Positions 1 to 9,138 of a stretch of DNA of 64,000 bases are shown piece after piece. This DNA is from Flexibacter flexilis DSM 6793 (lineage in GTDB: Bacteria; Bacteroidota; Bacteroidia; Cytophagales; Flexibacteraceae). The notes under the pieces were generated by a model. The model saw nothing but the letters and a program-made list of their open reading frames with translations, did not search any database and had not been told where the DNA came from. The stretch covers positions 124,001-188,000 of the forward strand of contig NZ_FOLE01000001.1 of the NCBI RefSeq assembly GCF_900112255.1, written 5' to 3'. Within the stretch, counting starts at the first letter, position 1; each line of letters opens with the position of its first letter. The position numbers and the translations under genes were made by a program.

Positions 1-1121
1 CACTCCACCAACTGTGTACCCAAAATCGGGGAAATAATATGTGCCACCGAATACGCTACCGTATAAAGTGCCATATACTGGCCGCGTGTACTAGGACGCG
101 ACCGCTCTACCACAAAAGAGCTCATAAATGGCATGGCGAGTATTTCGGAAAATGAAATGATCAATACATACGCCACAATCGCCCACAAGGCCTGCGCTTC
201 CACCGCCAAAATCAGGTACGACAACAACATTAGCCCCACTCCTACCATGATGATGCGCGTAGGCTCTGATTTATGTTGAAGTTTGTAAACCACCACCATC
301 TCCACCAACACAATTACCACACCGTTCAGGGACATGAGCAAGCCGATCGAAAATTCGTCTAAGCCACAATTGAGTTTGTAATGAAGCGGCAGCGTAGAAA
401 AAAACTGAAAAAAGCCCGTCGCATACAAACTCACCAGCACCACAAAAACCACAAAAAACGTGTCTCTATACGGAGAATTTTTGCGCTTAAACTCCTTTTG
501 ATCAGCTACATGCAATGTATCATGCGCATGCGTAGGAGGCACTTTTGGTAAAAATATTTGCAACAGAATACCTGCCGAAATGCAAGTAAGTCCATCGGCC
601 ACAAAAAGCCATTCGTAACTATAATGTGCCATAATGCCGCCCAACGTAGGCCCTAGAGCAAACCCCAAATTATTGGACAATCTACTCAGCGAATAGGCTC
701 TTGTACGCGTTTCGGGCGTACAAAAATTAGCAACAGAGGCTGCATTAGCAGGGCGCAAAGCCTCAGAAGCAATCGCAGTAATGACCACCATCACGGCAAC
801 GGCTTCAAAGGTTTTGGCTAACACTAGCACCAGAAATAACATGCCACCCAAAACCAAACTACCCAATTGCACTTGCTTACAACCCCACGAGTCGGAAAGT
901 TTGCCGCCAATGAGTGCGCCCACCACCGAACCCGCGCCAAACAAACTCAAAATAATACCTGATTGCACTACCGAAAAATGCAAATGGTGAGTCAGGTACA
1001 CACTCATGAACGGCAATACCATCGTTCCACTTCGGTTGATGAGCATAATAAAAGCCAGCAGCCAAATGTTGCGCGGCAAACCACTAAAAGCATTTTTGTA
1101 GAGCGTATATATAGATTTCAT
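1..1121 (-). CDS. MFS transporter (3' part missing)
   Basis: Major facilitator superfamily exporter of the inner membrane, probably a drug or metabolite efflux permease of the 12-helix type. The reading frame opens with MKSIYTLYKNAFSG at 1121 and stays open for about 373 codons to the left edge, so the C-terminus lies outside the window. Visible features are strongly hydrophobic helices, the loop 2-3 signature GGKLSDSWG (the MFS G-x-L-x-D motif) and a second-helix region rich in small residues (GAGSVVGALIGG). No substrate can be inferred. It is the last visible gene of a minus-strand series; the S41 peptidase upstream has its own terminator, so this gene probably has its own promoter. Confidence 0.85.
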   Translation of the reverse strand, partial: MKSIYTLYKNAFSGLPRNIWLLAFIMLINRSGTMVLPFMSVYLTHHLHFSVVQSGIILSLFGAGSVVGALIGGKLSDSWGCKQVQLGSLVLGGMLFLVLVLAKTFEAVAVMVVITAIASEALRPANAASVANFCTPETRTRAYSLSRLSNNLGFALGPTLGGIMAHYSYEWLFVADGLTCISAGILLQIFLPKVPPTHAHDTLHVADQKEFKRKNSPYRDTFFVVFVVLVSLYATGFFQFFSTLPLHYKLNCGLDEFSIGLLMSLNGVVIVLVEMVVVYKLQHKSEPTRIIMVGVGLMLLSYLILAVEAQALWAIVAYVLIISFSEILAMPFMSSFVVERSRPSTRGQYMALYTVAYSVAHIISPILGTQLVE

Positions 1122-1144
1122 GTTAATACAGTGTACAATGTTAA

Positions 1145-1184
1145 AAATAAAAAAGGTGTTGGTTTGTCTGTACAAACCAACACC
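1145..1184 (-). terminator. Rho-independent terminator after the S41 peptidase
   Basis: A perfect 13-bp stem (1155-1167 with 1172-1184) with a CTGT loop is followed, on the minus strand, by a run rich in T. It lies 33 bases past the stop codon of the S41 peptidase and just before the start of the MFS gene. Confidence 0.85.
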
Positions 1185-1216
1185 CAAAATATAAAATATC
1201 CTACGTTACAAGCGTT

Positions 1217-2878
1217 TTATTTTTTACCCTTCAAAATGTTTTGATATTCCGTTGGGCTTTGTAAAACCTTTAGAGCTGCTTGCAAATCTACGTCATTATC
1301 AAAAGAGGCTTCTTTTACACCTTTCTCATAATAATAACGCGAAACGATTTCTTGTTCGAGGTATTCTTTAATTTCCTCTTTGTTTTTTACCAAATCAAGT
1401 TCTTTGTTATGAGAAACACGTTTTTTGAGTTGGTCTATTTGCTCTTTGATATCGTCGTAATATTTTTCCTTTTTGGCGTTGGCCGTCAAGTCGTTGAGGT
1501 CTGTTTCTACTTTCGTGATGTAGTCGTATTCCTTACCGCTGAGCCATTTCATAAAATGCTCGTATTCAGCGTCAGAGACTTTAAATTTCTTAGCCGAAAC
1601 AATACTCTGATGCGCTGCTGCATATTCGGTGGCATAGTCAAACAACAAGCCTTTATTAAGCAAACTTATCGTAATTGGAGCAGTGTTAGGACGCTCTACA
1701 TCAACGTCTGGTGTTACGCCACCGCCATCATACACCACGCGGCCATTGCTTGTTTTGAATGCCACGCGCAAAGAATCCGCAATGCGGCTTGCCGCGCCAT
1801 CTTCATTTTTATGCGAATAATCAATGGCCTGAATGCAACGACCACTCGGAATATAATACTTCGCCGTCGTGATTTTGAGTTGCGAGTTATATGAAAGTGG
1901 GCGCGTAGCCTGCACCAACCCTTTACCAAAAGTACGTTGGCCAACCAAAACACCTCTATCGTAGTCTTGCATTACGCCCGCCACGATTTCGGAAGCCGAC
2001 GCACTGCGGCCACTGGTCAGAATCGCCACAGGAATATCTACGTCCAAAGGTGGGTTCAGGGCTGTATAGTTTTTGTTCCAGTCCGTCATTTTGCCTTTGG
2101 TACTTACCACTAACTTATCTTTTGGCACAAAAAGGTTAGCAATGTTTACGGCCTCGTTGAGCAAACCGCCTGGATTATCGCGCAAATCAAACACGATTTT
2201 TTTCGCGCCTTTTTCCTTGAGTTCCGTTACGGCTTTGCGCACTTCTTTGGAAGCGTCGGACGTAAAATCCGTCAGATGCAAATAGCCGACCTCATCGTTT
2301 ACCATACCATAATACGGCACGTTGTCGATCTTGATGCGTTGGCGCGTAATTTCGATGTTCATCGTCTCTTTTTGCCCAAAACGCTTTACTTTCAGCTTCA
2401 CGGCTGTTCCCGCTTGGCCTTTGAGCAACTTGCTCACATCGTTAGAATTTTTCTTGGCCGCGTCCACGCCATCTATTTCCAAGATTTCGTCGCCGATTCT
2501 AAGGCCTGCCTTTTGCGCTGGGAAATTTTCGTAAGGCATGAGCACCAACGTTTTATTATTGCGTTTGCCAATGATTGCGCCGATGCCGCCATACTGACCA
2601 GTGGTCATGGTGCGGTAGTCCTCGATTTCGTCTTCGGGAATGTAATTGGTGTATGGGTCAAGTGAATTGAGCATGGCATCAATTCCCGTTTTCATCAATT
2701 TGTTAGGGCTCACTTCGTCCACATAATAAGTATTGACTTCCTTAAAAAGTGTGGCGAAAATGTCCATGTTTTTGGCTATCTCAAAGTATTTTTCGGTGGG
2801 ATTGCCAGCAGCAATAGTCAGCGCAGCCGCGCCAATAATTGTACTGGGAATGAGCCATTTTTTAAGTCTTGTATTCAT
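1217..2878 (-). CDS. S41 family C-terminal processing peptidase
   Basis: Periplasmic serine protease of the CtpA/Prc type (S41 family). After an N-terminal membrane anchor or signal (residues about 8-26) come the N-terminal helical part, a PDZ domain (about 90-165, with the GLRIGDEILEIDG segment) and the S41 catalytic domain. The catalytic serine sits in GRSASASEIVAG and the catalytic lysine in GQRTFGKGLVQ, so both members of the Ser-Lys dyad are present. A lysine/glutamate-rich helical tail of over 100 residues follows, as is common in Bacteroidota. It lies 72 bases downstream of rnpA on the same strand, a frequent arrangement in this phylum, suggesting co-transcription. The ATG at 2878 gives a normal signal-anchor start. 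Confidence 0.93.
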   Translation of the reverse strand: MNTRLKKWLIPSTIIGAAALTIAAGNPTEKYFEIAKNMDIFATLFKEVNTYYVDEVSPNKLMKTGIDAMLNSLDPYTNYIPEDEIEDYRTMTTGQYGGIGAIIGKRNNKTLVLMPYENFPAQKAGLRIGDEILEIDGVDAAKKNSNDVSKLLKGQAGTAVKLKVKRFGQKETMNIEITRQRIKIDNVPYYGMVNDEVGYLHLTDFTSDASKEVRKAVTELKEKGAKKIVFDLRDNPGGLLNEAVNIANLFVPKDKLVVSTKGKMTDWNKNYTALNPPLDVDIPVAILTSGRSASASEIVAGVMQDYDRGVLVGQRTFGKGLVQATRPLSYNSQLKITTAKYYIPSGRCIQAIDYSHKNEDGAASRIADSLRVAFKTSNGRVVYDGGGVTPDVDVERPNTAPITISLLNKGLLFDYATEYAAAHQSIVSAKKFKVSDAEYEHFMKWLSGKEYDYITKVETDLNDLTANAKKEKYYDDIKEQIDQLKKRVSHNKELDLVKNKEEIKEYLEQEIVSRYYYEKGVKEASFDNDVDLQAALKVLQSPTEYQNILKGKK

Positions 2879-2950
2879 GGTATTTTACTTTGAAAGGGTT
2901 TGTAAATAAAACAAATTTGTTGGCCTAATATTTTAACCAACCCCAAAAAA

Positions 2951-3376
2951 TTAGGTGTTTGGCGTTTGTGCCAAAGCCGTTTTTAATTTCTCTACTGCCC
3001 AAATTAGTTTTTTTTCGATAATTTGAAAAGGCAATATTTCTTTAGCGGTATAAATAAAAGCAATATGCAGTTGTTTTTCGGGATAAATGGGCGGCCAATT
3101 CACCAAATGTTTTTGCAGGCGATAAGCCTCACGGATGCGGCGTTTGAGCAAGTTACGCACGACGGCACGCTTGAAATTACGGCGTGGCACACTGATAAGT
3201 ATTTGTAAATCATCACCTTTTGCTTCGCCTTGGGGTTGATACTTGGCCAAGATGCGCAGCGGATACGCCGAAGCCGAGGCATCGTGTTGCCTGAAAAGTT
3301 CGTCTATACTTTTGCGACTACACAAACGCTCATTTTTACCAAATCCAAACGACAAAGAAGCCTTATTTTTATCCAT
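2951..3376 (-). CDS. rnpA: Ribonuclease P protein component
   Basis: Protein subunit of RNase P, which matures the 5' end of tRNAs together with the catalytic RNA. The start MDKNKASLSFGFGKNERL at 3376 is preferred over an upstream in-frame start at 3409 because the conserved region begins there. The family signature is visible as SVPRRNFKRAVVRNLLKRRIREAYR (shown here only as SVPRRNFKRAVV then RNLLKRRIREAYR), the RNR motif that binds precursor tRNA. Length about 141 residues is slightly longer than the enterobacterial protein but normal for Bacteroidota. Upstream sits a stem-loop that ends the preceding YfiR gene. Confidence 0.93.
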   Translation of the reverse strand: MDKNKASLSFGFGKNERLCSRKSIDELFRQHDASASAYPLRILAKYQPQGEAKGDDLQILISVPRRNFKRAVVRNLLKRRIREAYRLQKHLVNWPPIYPEKQLHIAFIYTAKEILPFQIIEKKLIWAVEKLKTALAQTPNT

Positions 3377-3410
3377 AATCACCAAAAACGAAAGGGCAAT
3401 TATACACAAA

Positions 3411-3437
3411 TGCCCCGACTTTTGCGCAGTCGGGGCA
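3411..3437 (-). terminator. Stem-loop after the YfiR-family gene
   Basis: A 10-bp perfect GC-rich stem (3411-3420 with 3428-3437) with a seven-base loop lies 56 bases past the stop of the YfiR-family gene on the minus strand. The following T tract is short (TTTGTGTA), so it may be only partly efficient and could pass transcripts into rnpA. Confidence 0.6.
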
Positions 3438-3492
3438 TTGTTTCAAATTCCGATTCTAAGCTAACACATTGAGCAAATTGATACTAAATATT

Positions 3493-4002
3493 TTAACCAA
3501 CCATAATGGCCAAGCGACTCAACTCGCCCGAAACCTTTAGTTTGGCCTTACCTGTGGCATGTTCATTGATTTCAAAACGCCATTTGCCGTCTCGTACCAC
3601 AAAGTTAATACAACTTCCTTTTTGTGCAAGCCCATCTTTAGCCGTAACAATAAGCGTTCCTGCGCCAACTTGTTTAATCGCCTCTGCCAGCTCATTACTT
3701 TTGGGTGTCGGGATATAAAGCAACTGACAATCAGATACTTTACTTACATCAGAAAAACGTTTAACGATTATTTTTTTGCCGTTTACGTAACGAGTAGAGG
3801 CGATACGCTCCAAATCAGGCATCACTGTTTCATTACCCAATACACCTATTACAAATTCTGGTTGTGCACTGCTCTCTGGCCACTGTATGTATTTGAGAAA
3901 ATTCATCACAAACATACTATGAAATTTATAATCATCTTGGGCATACGAAATAGACACAACCCCGTGAAATAGTATCAGAATTGAAAGTATTATTTTTTTC
4001 AT
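3493..4002 (-). CDS. YfiR family protein
   Basis: Small periplasmic protein of the YfiR/DUF4154 family. In Pseudomonas YfiR is a periplasmic redox-sensing repressor of a diguanylate cyclase, but in Bacteroidota the partner is unknown and no cyclase gene is adjacent here. The start MKKIILSILILFHG at 4002 is chosen because it begins a standard signal peptide cleaved near SYAQ; an in-frame codon six residues earlier is less likely. Family features visible are KYIQWP near residue 38, VIGVLG, the VKRFSD segment, a CQLLYI strand and the C-terminal KVSGELSRLA. It has its own terminator. A -7-like element (4023-4030, CAAAAATA on plus) lies just upstream. Confidence 0.82.
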   Translation of the reverse strand: MKKIILSILILFHGVVSISYAQDDYKFHSMFVMNFLKYIQWPESSAQPEFVIGVLGNETVMPDLERIASTRYVNGKKIIVKRFSDVSKVSDCQLLYIPTPKSNELAEAIKQVGAGTLIVTAKDGLAQKGSCINFVVRDGKWRFEINEHATGKAKLKVSGELSRLAIMVG

Positions 4003-4020
4003 AAACACAATATTTTGCAA

Positions 4021-4237
4021 TACAAAAATAATGCGCTTTATACCATGAATATGTTACGACAAAATAATATTTTGATTACTAAAATATATACATTTAAAAA
4101 TAATCAAATCAAAAATAATAATAAGAACAAACCAGCTAATTAAAATAAAAATAAACGTATTTAAGCAAAAAATAAATAAAATTATATTTTTGTTAATATT
4201 TTCTAATTGTTATCTAAAAACAACCTGAATATAAAAA
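4021..4237. other. AT-rich intergenic stretch
   Basis: Extremely AT-rich spacer between the YfiR start and the terminator of the DUF779 gene. No open frame or conserved structure is visible apart from a possible -7 promoter element at 4023-4030 for the YfiR gene. Confidence 0.5.
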
Positions 4238-4259
4238 ACCCAACCTTGTAAGATTGGGT
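4232..4259 (-). terminator. Terminator after the DUF779 gene
   Basis: Stem ACCCAA/TTGGGT (4238-4243 with 4254-4259) followed on the minus strand by a run of T (4232-4237), 18 bases past the DUF779 stop codon. Confidence 0.75.
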
Positions 4260-4277
4260 CTTATTAGTTAATTTATT

Positions 4278-4661
4278 TTAAGAAACTGCACTGGTTACAG
4301 GTACAAGATTGTCTAGCTCGTCTTCCGTAAAAATTCTTGAGCGAATCAGGAAACGAACGCCGTGCGGGATTTCGATAGAAAAACTCGCGCCCCTACCCTC
4401 CACTACGTCCAAGGTGAGTTGCGTATGCTTCCAATACTCGAACTGAAAGCCGCTCATATAAAATTTTGCGCCATGTACTTCGCCCAAACAAACGTCGCTT
4501 TCGCCCAAGCGAAATTCGCCTTCCTCGAAACACATCGGGGCAGAACCATCGCAGCAGCCGCCGCTCTGATGAAAAATAATGTTGCAGCCATGCTCAGTGC
4601 GTAACTTATCCATGAGGGCGCAAGCCGCTGGCGTGGCCAAAATTCGTGCTACTGGTGTCAT
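4278..4661 (-). CDS. DUF779 domain-containing protein
   Basis: Small cytoplasmic protein of the DUF779 family, length 127, matching the family size throughout. The diagnostic segments are FHQSGGCCDGSAPMCF (a cysteine cluster, probably metal-binding), LGESDVCLGEVHG, FYMSGFQFEYWKHTQL and the IPHGVRFLIRSR region near the C-terminus. The family is well known to be encoded beside NAD-dependent acetaldehyde-type aldehyde dehydrogenases, and such a gene lies upstream on the same strand at 5479-7002. The biochemical role is unknown. Here the two are separated by more than 800 bases with two stem-loops, unlike the usual tight pairing. Confidence 0.88.
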   Translation of the reverse strand: MTPVARILATPAACALMDKLRTEHGCNIIFHQSGGCCDGSAPMCFEEGEFRLGESDVCLGEVHGAKFYMSGFQFEYWKHTQLTLDVVEGRGASFSIEIPHGVRFLIRSRIFTEDELDNLVPVTSAVS

Positions 4662-4735
4662 TTGGTTTTGGAGTTTGAGTTATAAATTTTTAAATCAATT
4701 ATTTAACCTATTTGCTTGATTTTTAGTTTACACAA

Positions 4736-4762
4736 TAGCCCAAACGTAAAACGCTTGGGCTA
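4736..4762. terminator. Stem-loop upstream of the DUF779 gene
   Basis: An 8-bp stem plus two inner pairs (4736-4746 with 4752-4762, one mismatch, loop TAAAA). No strong T run follows on either strand. It lies 75 bases upstream of the DUF779 start, so it could be a leader attenuator or the end of a transcript reading through from the aldehyde dehydrogenase. Confidence 0.45.
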
Positions 4763-5367
4763 TAGAACAACAAACAAACACACATAAATAATATTCTTAA
4801 AAACAGGATTACAAGCTACTTTTATCGAGTAACTCGCAACACTTTTGAGACTCTCGGCAGAGAAAAAATCACGCAAAAAGTATCAAAACTTAATATATAC
4901 TTCAATAATAGAATTAGTCATAAAAAACTTTTTCTATCAAAAAAAAGCCTTCTATTTCGTATTCCAAACCATGATTTGTAGTAGCGTAAACAGAGGCTTT
5001 TTAATATCTTATCGTACCAAAATATACGACATTGTTTATTCTACATCATTTGCCCAAAAATAACCTACATATTAGCTGATATTAACCAAAGGCAAACATC
5101 TGGGTACTAAAGTATCGCCTCCATTTAGAGCGCAACGCAATCACTTATGCAGTCCAATCGGAGATACAGTTGCACACAAGGCTACTTGCATACCATAGAA
5201 GCATTTTTAAAAAGGATTTTTCTTCAGTATTAACAACCCAATCAGTTCCCTACTTTTAGGTTAAGTTTAATGCTTATTCGGATATAAAACTGACTTGTTT
5301 TTATTCAAAATAAATCTTCATAATCCAAAAAATGTTGGTCGCTCGAACAACGATGTCGAAATGGAAT

Positions 5368-5406
5368 TTGAAACAGGCATTAAACAAATGCCAACACCTG
5401 TTTCAA
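5368..5406 (-). terminator. Stem-loop after the aldehyde dehydrogenase
   Basis: A perfect 10-bp inverted repeat TTGAAACAGG/CCTGTTTCAA (5368-5377 with 5397-5406) encloses an alternative small stem GGCAT/ATGCC. It is 72 bases past the aldehyde dehydrogenase stop. The T tract on the minus strand is weak, so termination is probable but not certain. Confidence 0.55.
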
Positions 5407-5478
5407 CCCCAAAAAATAAACTATTTAATTAACAATGAATTGCAGAATAATTCTAACAACTACTACCGTTGGTATCTA

Positions 5479-7002
5479 TTAAAAGAAACCAAGTTTGTTT
5501 TTGTTGTAAGAGATAAGCATGTTTTTGTTTTGGCGGAAGTGGCTCAACATCATTTTATGTGTTTCGCGACCGAAGCCAGACTTCTTGTAACCACCGAATG
5601 GCGCGTGAGCAGGGTATGCGTGGTAGCAGTTCACCCAAACTCTACCTGCTTGGATAGCGCGTGGCACTTGGTATAATTCGTGCGCATCGCGAGTCCAAAC
5701 ACCAGCACCTAAGCCGTAAGAGGTATCGTTTGCGATTTCGATAGCTTCTTCAGTTGTTTTGAAAGTTGTAACACAAACTACTGGTCCGAAGATTTCTTCT
5801 TGGAACACACGCATTTTGTTGTGGCCTTTCAAAATAGTTGGTTGGATGTAGTAACCGTTTTCCAAACCGCTGTTTTGGTGGAAAGCAGCACCGCCTGTAA
5901 GAACTACTGCACCTTCAGACTTACCGATTTCGATATAAGACAAGATTTTTTCGTATTGGTCTTTAGATGCTTGTGCGCCCATCATGGTGTCCATAGACAA
6001 TGGGTTGCCCATTTTGATCGCTTGTACGCGAGCCACCATTCTTTCCAAGAATTTGTCGGCGATAGACTCATGTACCAAGATACGTGAAGGACAAGTACAA
6101 ACTTCACCTTGGTTCAAAGCGAACAAAGTTGCACCTTCCAATGCTTTATCGAAGAACTCGTCGTCTGCGTCCATTACGCTTGGGAAGAAAATGTTTGGTG
6201 ATTTGCCACCCAATTCCATTGTTACAGGAATGATATTTTCTGAAGCGTATTGCATGATAAGACGGCCAGTAGTTGTTTCGCCAGTGAAACCAACTTTAGC
6301 GATACGCGTAGAAGTAGCCAAAGGCTTACCAGCTTCCAAACCGAAACCGTTTACTACGTTAAGAACGCCAGCAGGGATAAGGTCGCCGATTAGTTCCATC
6401 AATACCATGATACCAGTTGGAGTTTGTTCAGCTGGTTTCAACACGATACAACAACCAGCAGCCAAAGCAGGAGCCAATTTCCAAGCAGCCATCAACAATG
6501 GGAAGTTCCAAGGAATGATTTGAGCGATAACACCCAAAGGCTCATGCACATTGATAGACACTGTAAATTCGTCTAATTCAGTAGCAGTACCTTCTTCCGC
6601 ACGGATAACACCAGCGAAATAACGGAAATGATCTACTACCAATGGCAAGTCAGCGTAAGTAGTTTCACGCAAAGGCTTACCGTTATCTACTGTTTCAACA
6701 GCAGCCAAATAATCAAGATTTGCTTCAATACGATCAGCAATTTTCAATAGCATGTTGCTACGGAAAGTTACAGACGATTTAGCGAAAGAATCAAAAGCAG
6801 CGTGTGCCGCGTCAAGAGCTAATTCAATATCTTCTTTAGTAGAACGAGCAGCTTTCGTGAAAACTTTGCCGTCCAATGGAGATACGTTGTCGAAATAGTT
6901 GCCGTTTGCTGGAGCAACCCATTTGCCACCGATAAAGTTATCGTACTTGTCTTTAAATGCAGGGCGTGCCACTGCTGGACTTGGTGCTGTTAATGTAGCC
7001 AT
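5479..7002 (-). CDS. NAD-dependent aldehyde dehydrogenase (acetaldehyde type)
   Basis: Cytoplasmic NAD(P)-dependent aldehyde dehydrogenase, 507 residues, oxidising a small aldehyde such as acetaldehyde to the acid. The oxyanion asparagine is in IIPWNFPLL, the Rossmann glycine pair in [11 protein letters not shown], the general base glutamate in MELGGKSPN, and the nucleophilic cysteine in [11 protein letters not shown]. The active-site variant GEVCTCPSR and the C-terminal [19 protein letters not shown] segment match the ExaC/AldB/AcoD branch, which is the branch normally paired with DUF779 proteins. A promoter-like element lies at 7082-7111. It is probably a monocistronic gene ended by the stem-loop at 5368-5406. 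Confidence 0.93.
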   Translation of the reverse strand: MATLTAPSPAVARPAFKDKYDNFIGGKWVAPANGNYFDNVSPLDGKVFTKAARSTKEDIELALDAAHAAFDSFAKSSVTFRSNMLLKIADRIEANLDYLAAVETVDNGKPLRETTYADLPLVVDHFRYFAGVIRAEEGTATELDEFTVSINVHEPLGVIAQIIPWNFPLLMAAWKLAPALAAGCCIVLKPAEQTPTGIMVLMELIGDLIPAGVLNVVNGFGLEAGKPLATSTRIAKVGFTGETTTGRLIMQYASENIIPVTMELGGKSPNIFFPSVMDADDEFFDKALEGATLFALNQGEVCTCPSRILVHESIADKFLERMVARVQAIKMGNPLSMDTMMGAQASKDQYEKILSYIEIGKSEGAVVLTGGAAFHQNSGLENGYYIQPTILKGHNKMRVFQEEIFGPVVCVTTFKTTEEAIEIANDTSYGLGAGVWTRDAHELYQVPRAIQAGRVWVNCYHAYPAHAPFGGYKKSGFGRETHKMMLSHFRQNKNMLISYNKNKLGFF

Positions 7003-7081
7003 GATTGTATGAAATTTTTTTGATTAAGTGAATAGTTTTAGACTTAAGAAGGAAGAACCTCAGTTGTCGTTCAAACCTTTG

Positions 7082-7111
7082 CAAAGGTAGTATTCTGTAT
7101 CACGTTTCAAC
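7082..7111 (-). promoter_or_regulatory. Promoter-like element of the aldehyde dehydrogenase
   Basis: On the minus strand a perfect -7 box TACCTTTG (7089-7082) lies 18 bases below GTTG (7111-7108), a one-mismatch version of the Bacteroidota TTTG -33 box. It is 80 bases upstream of the start codon. Confidence 0.5.
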
Positions 7112-7189
7112 AATCACAATTCTATCAACTGTATTCTTTATTCTATCAAATGCAAAATTTTATAATGTTACTGCACAGGGTGTTTTATA

Positions 7190-8212
7190 TTATGTTTGGC
7201 TTTCTGGATTTATTACATACTTTTTTCGGTACACTCGCACAAAGATAATAAAGTAGGAAATCAGCAAAGGCCCCATCACCAAACCCATAATACCCAGAAT
7301 TGGCACGCCCAAAATAACGCCCACCAACGTAATGAGCGGATGAATATCACCCATCTTGCTGGCAATGAACATTCGTAGTACATTATCAATGTTCAGCACC
7401 ACGATAGCCCCGTAAAGTAATATCCCGATGCCGCCAAAGTTGTCGCCTTGCGCCAAGGCAATCAGGCCAGCAGGCACCCAAATAAGCGGCGTGCCCAAGA
7501 CAGGAATAAAAGACATAAAAAAGCCCACCATTCCCCAAAACAATGCGTCGGAAAACCCAAAAACCCAAAAACCTAATGCAAGCATCGTGGCCTGAATCAA
7601 CGAAATAAGCCCTTGCCCAATGATGTTGGAATGAATGTTATTTTCTAAATCTAAACCCAATTGTTCGAGCGTGTCAGGCTCAAAAGGCAAGTAAACGTAC
7701 AAGCCTTTGCGGAATCTTTCTTGTTCCACAAACATATAGTACAGCACAAAATACATGAGTCCCAAGCCCACCAGCATATCCGTAGCTTCCGCCAAAAACG
7801 ACGGAAACAAGCCTCCCGCCCACTTGCCGACGTTCTCGGCAACATTGTTCATCATGGCCTTATCGCGGAGCTTAATACCCGACATGGCCTCAATTTTTTC
7901 AACAAAAAGCAAAATATCTTGTATGTGTGATGTATAGTAAATTATTTTATCAGTTAGCATGATACTTAGCAACAAAAAAGGCAAAACTATTATCAAAAAA
8001 GACAAAATAATAATACTAAATACTACCAATTGTTTGTGCCAACCTCTGCGTAACAGTTTGTTATATGGTTTGCGAAAAATCACGTATAACACCGTACTTG
8101 CTACCAAGTAACTAATGTAAGTACGCATATTCAATACAATAAATAAGCCCAAAAGCACAACCAGAATAACCAAGATATTGCGGCGTTGGGAAGAGGTATA
8201 AATACTGTTCAT
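7190..8212 (-). CDS. AI-2E family transporter
   Basis: Polytopic inner-membrane protein of the AI-2E/PerM (UPF0118) family, about 340 residues. The start MNSIYTSSQRRN at 8212 is preferred to the in-frame start 20 codons earlier, which would add a hydrophilic leader. It shows the usual pattern: two N-terminal helices, a third helix pair, a soluble loop (about residues 90-135), then a C-terminal bundle with the family segments GLISLIQAT, FIPVLGTPLIW and GVPILGIMGLVMGPLL. Family members export autoinducer-2 or act as ion antiporters; the substrate here cannot be told. The first codons and upstream region are partly duplicated at 28085-28290. Confidence 0.9.
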   Translation of the reverse strand: MNSIYTSSQRRNILVILVVLLGLFIVLNMRTYISYLVASTVLYVIFRKPYNKLLRRGWHKQLVVFSIIILSFLIIVLPFLLLSIMLTDKIIYYTSHIQDILLFVEKIEAMSGIKLRDKAMMNNVAENVGKWAGGLFPSFLAEATDMLVGLGLMYFVLYYMFVEQERFRKGLYVYLPFEPDTLEQLGLDLENNIHSNIIGQGLISLIQATMLALGFWVFGFSDALFWGMVGFFMSFIPVLGTPLIWVPAGLIALAQGDNFGGIGILLYGAIVVLNIDNVLRMFIASKMGDIHPLITLVGVILGVPILGIMGLVMGPLLISYFIIFVRVYRKKYVINPESQT

Positions 8213-8708
8213 GTTTTTTGTTTTTGATTGATTGGCTGGTTTGGGGTACAAATATAATAGTTGTATCCACAAAGCGGCAGTACAATGGAGGCGCGGACGA
8301 TTTACGGGATTTTACAATGTTATCAAATCATAACTCTATTAAATTTTTCCCAAAGAAAGTACCTAGACGGAAGGCGGCTTGCATGCACAAAAACACTAAA
8401 GGCAAGCAACCAGCGAATCCGCAGACCAAAAAATTACAATAAAAAGACAAAAACACTTGCGAAAGCACCGAATATTTCGAGTTTTGCACAAGAATATACA
8501 AAACTTTAATACAATAAGTAAAAGCAAAAATCGAAAAGACTAAAAATACAATAAAAACATATTTTTATACAAATAAGTAAATTAAATACGAAGTAAATTG
8601 CCCAACTGGCCATGTTTCAGAAAGTTTTATCCTTGTACAAATTATGAGGATTGGAGTGAAATCATTAAAACTCATTTACAAATAATACATAATAAAATAA
8701 CAATAATT
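8213..8708. other. Intergenic region between AI-2E transporter and immunity array
   Basis: Divergent intergenic region carrying the transporter promoter side on the minus strand and the array start on the plus strand. A perfect -7 box (TATATTTG on minus, 8256-8249) lies upstream of the transporter without a well-placed -33 box. Two blocks, 8180-8300 and 8437-8507, are similar to 28090-28290. No gene is visible. Confidence 0.6.
8437..8507 (+). repeat. Intergenic repeat, copy A
   Basis: About 70 bases that align with 28220-28290 (copy B) and in its first 55 bases with 30388-30441 (copy C). Shared landmarks in order are ATAAAAA, ACAAAAACRYTTG, a variable centre, then TTTTGCA and, in A and B, AAAACTTT. 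It marks the left edge of the immunity array. Confidence 0.65.
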
Positions 8709-9134
8709 ATGAGTATAATACAATTTAAAGATCGCAATTTTAAGCTTGCAGTTATTCAAGAGTTAATGTACAACAAGAAACTGCTCTCTCCTGAATTTGA
8801 TATATGGGAATCGGCCAACAATTTTTTTGATAGAAAAATAGACATTAACCAAGAGGGTTACGAAATCATACCTGAAGTACTTGAATATTATTTAAATATA
8901 GAAATTACAGAAGAATTGGCTAAGAATATTACCAAAATATATCAGAATGGTGGAGATGATGTCTATATGAATATTATACCGTATTGGGACGGCGAAGATG
9001 ATGAATTTAATATCAAGTCGGCAGAAGACGCTAAATATTTTCCAAACATGAAAAACGCTGTTGTTTTTTATGATAACGATGATTCAATTTTGGATGCATT
9101 TAGAAAACAAGGAATTGATGCTAAATGGCTATAA
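8709..9134 (+). CDS. DUF6892-like putative immunity protein
   Basis: Small acidic protein of 141 residues beginning MSIIQFKDRNFKLAVIQEL. The start at 8709 is chosen because the family-like segment FKDRNFKLAVIQELM begins there; the longer frame from a TTG has no support. The overall look (an FxLAVIQELM helix, a hydrophobic EVLEYYLNIEIT segment, a D/E-rich WDGEDDEF loop and a C-terminal VVFYDNDDSILDAF strand-helix) resembles DUF6892 proteins, which occur in polyimmunity loci. It opens the plus-strand array and has only four bases before the next gene start. The function as an immunity protein is inferred from context. Confidence 0.6.
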   Translation: MSIIQFKDRNFKLAVIQELMYNKKLLSPEFDIWESANNFFDRKIDINQEGYEIIPEVLEYYLNIEITEELAKNITKIYQNGGDDVYMNIIPYWDGEDDEFNIKSAEDAKYFPNMKNAVVFYDNDDSILDAFRKQGIDAKWL

Positions 9135-9138
9135 TTCA

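Larger units (their letters stand above)
4662..5478. other. Long non-coding gap between the aldehyde dehydrogenase and DUF779 genes
   Basis: No convincing coding region. Two stem-loops are present (4736-4762 and 5368-5406). A patch around 5100-5200 is less AT-rich than the rest and could be degenerate coding sequence, but no protein family is recognisable on either strand. The plus-strand open frames here (4845-5063 and the one running into the dehydrogenase) look accidental. Confidence 0.5.

Noticed and set aside
4845-5063. Plus-strand 72-codon frame between the DUF779 and aldehyde dehydrogenase genes
   Set aside because: AT-rich, no family resemblance and no plausible promoter; treated as chance.
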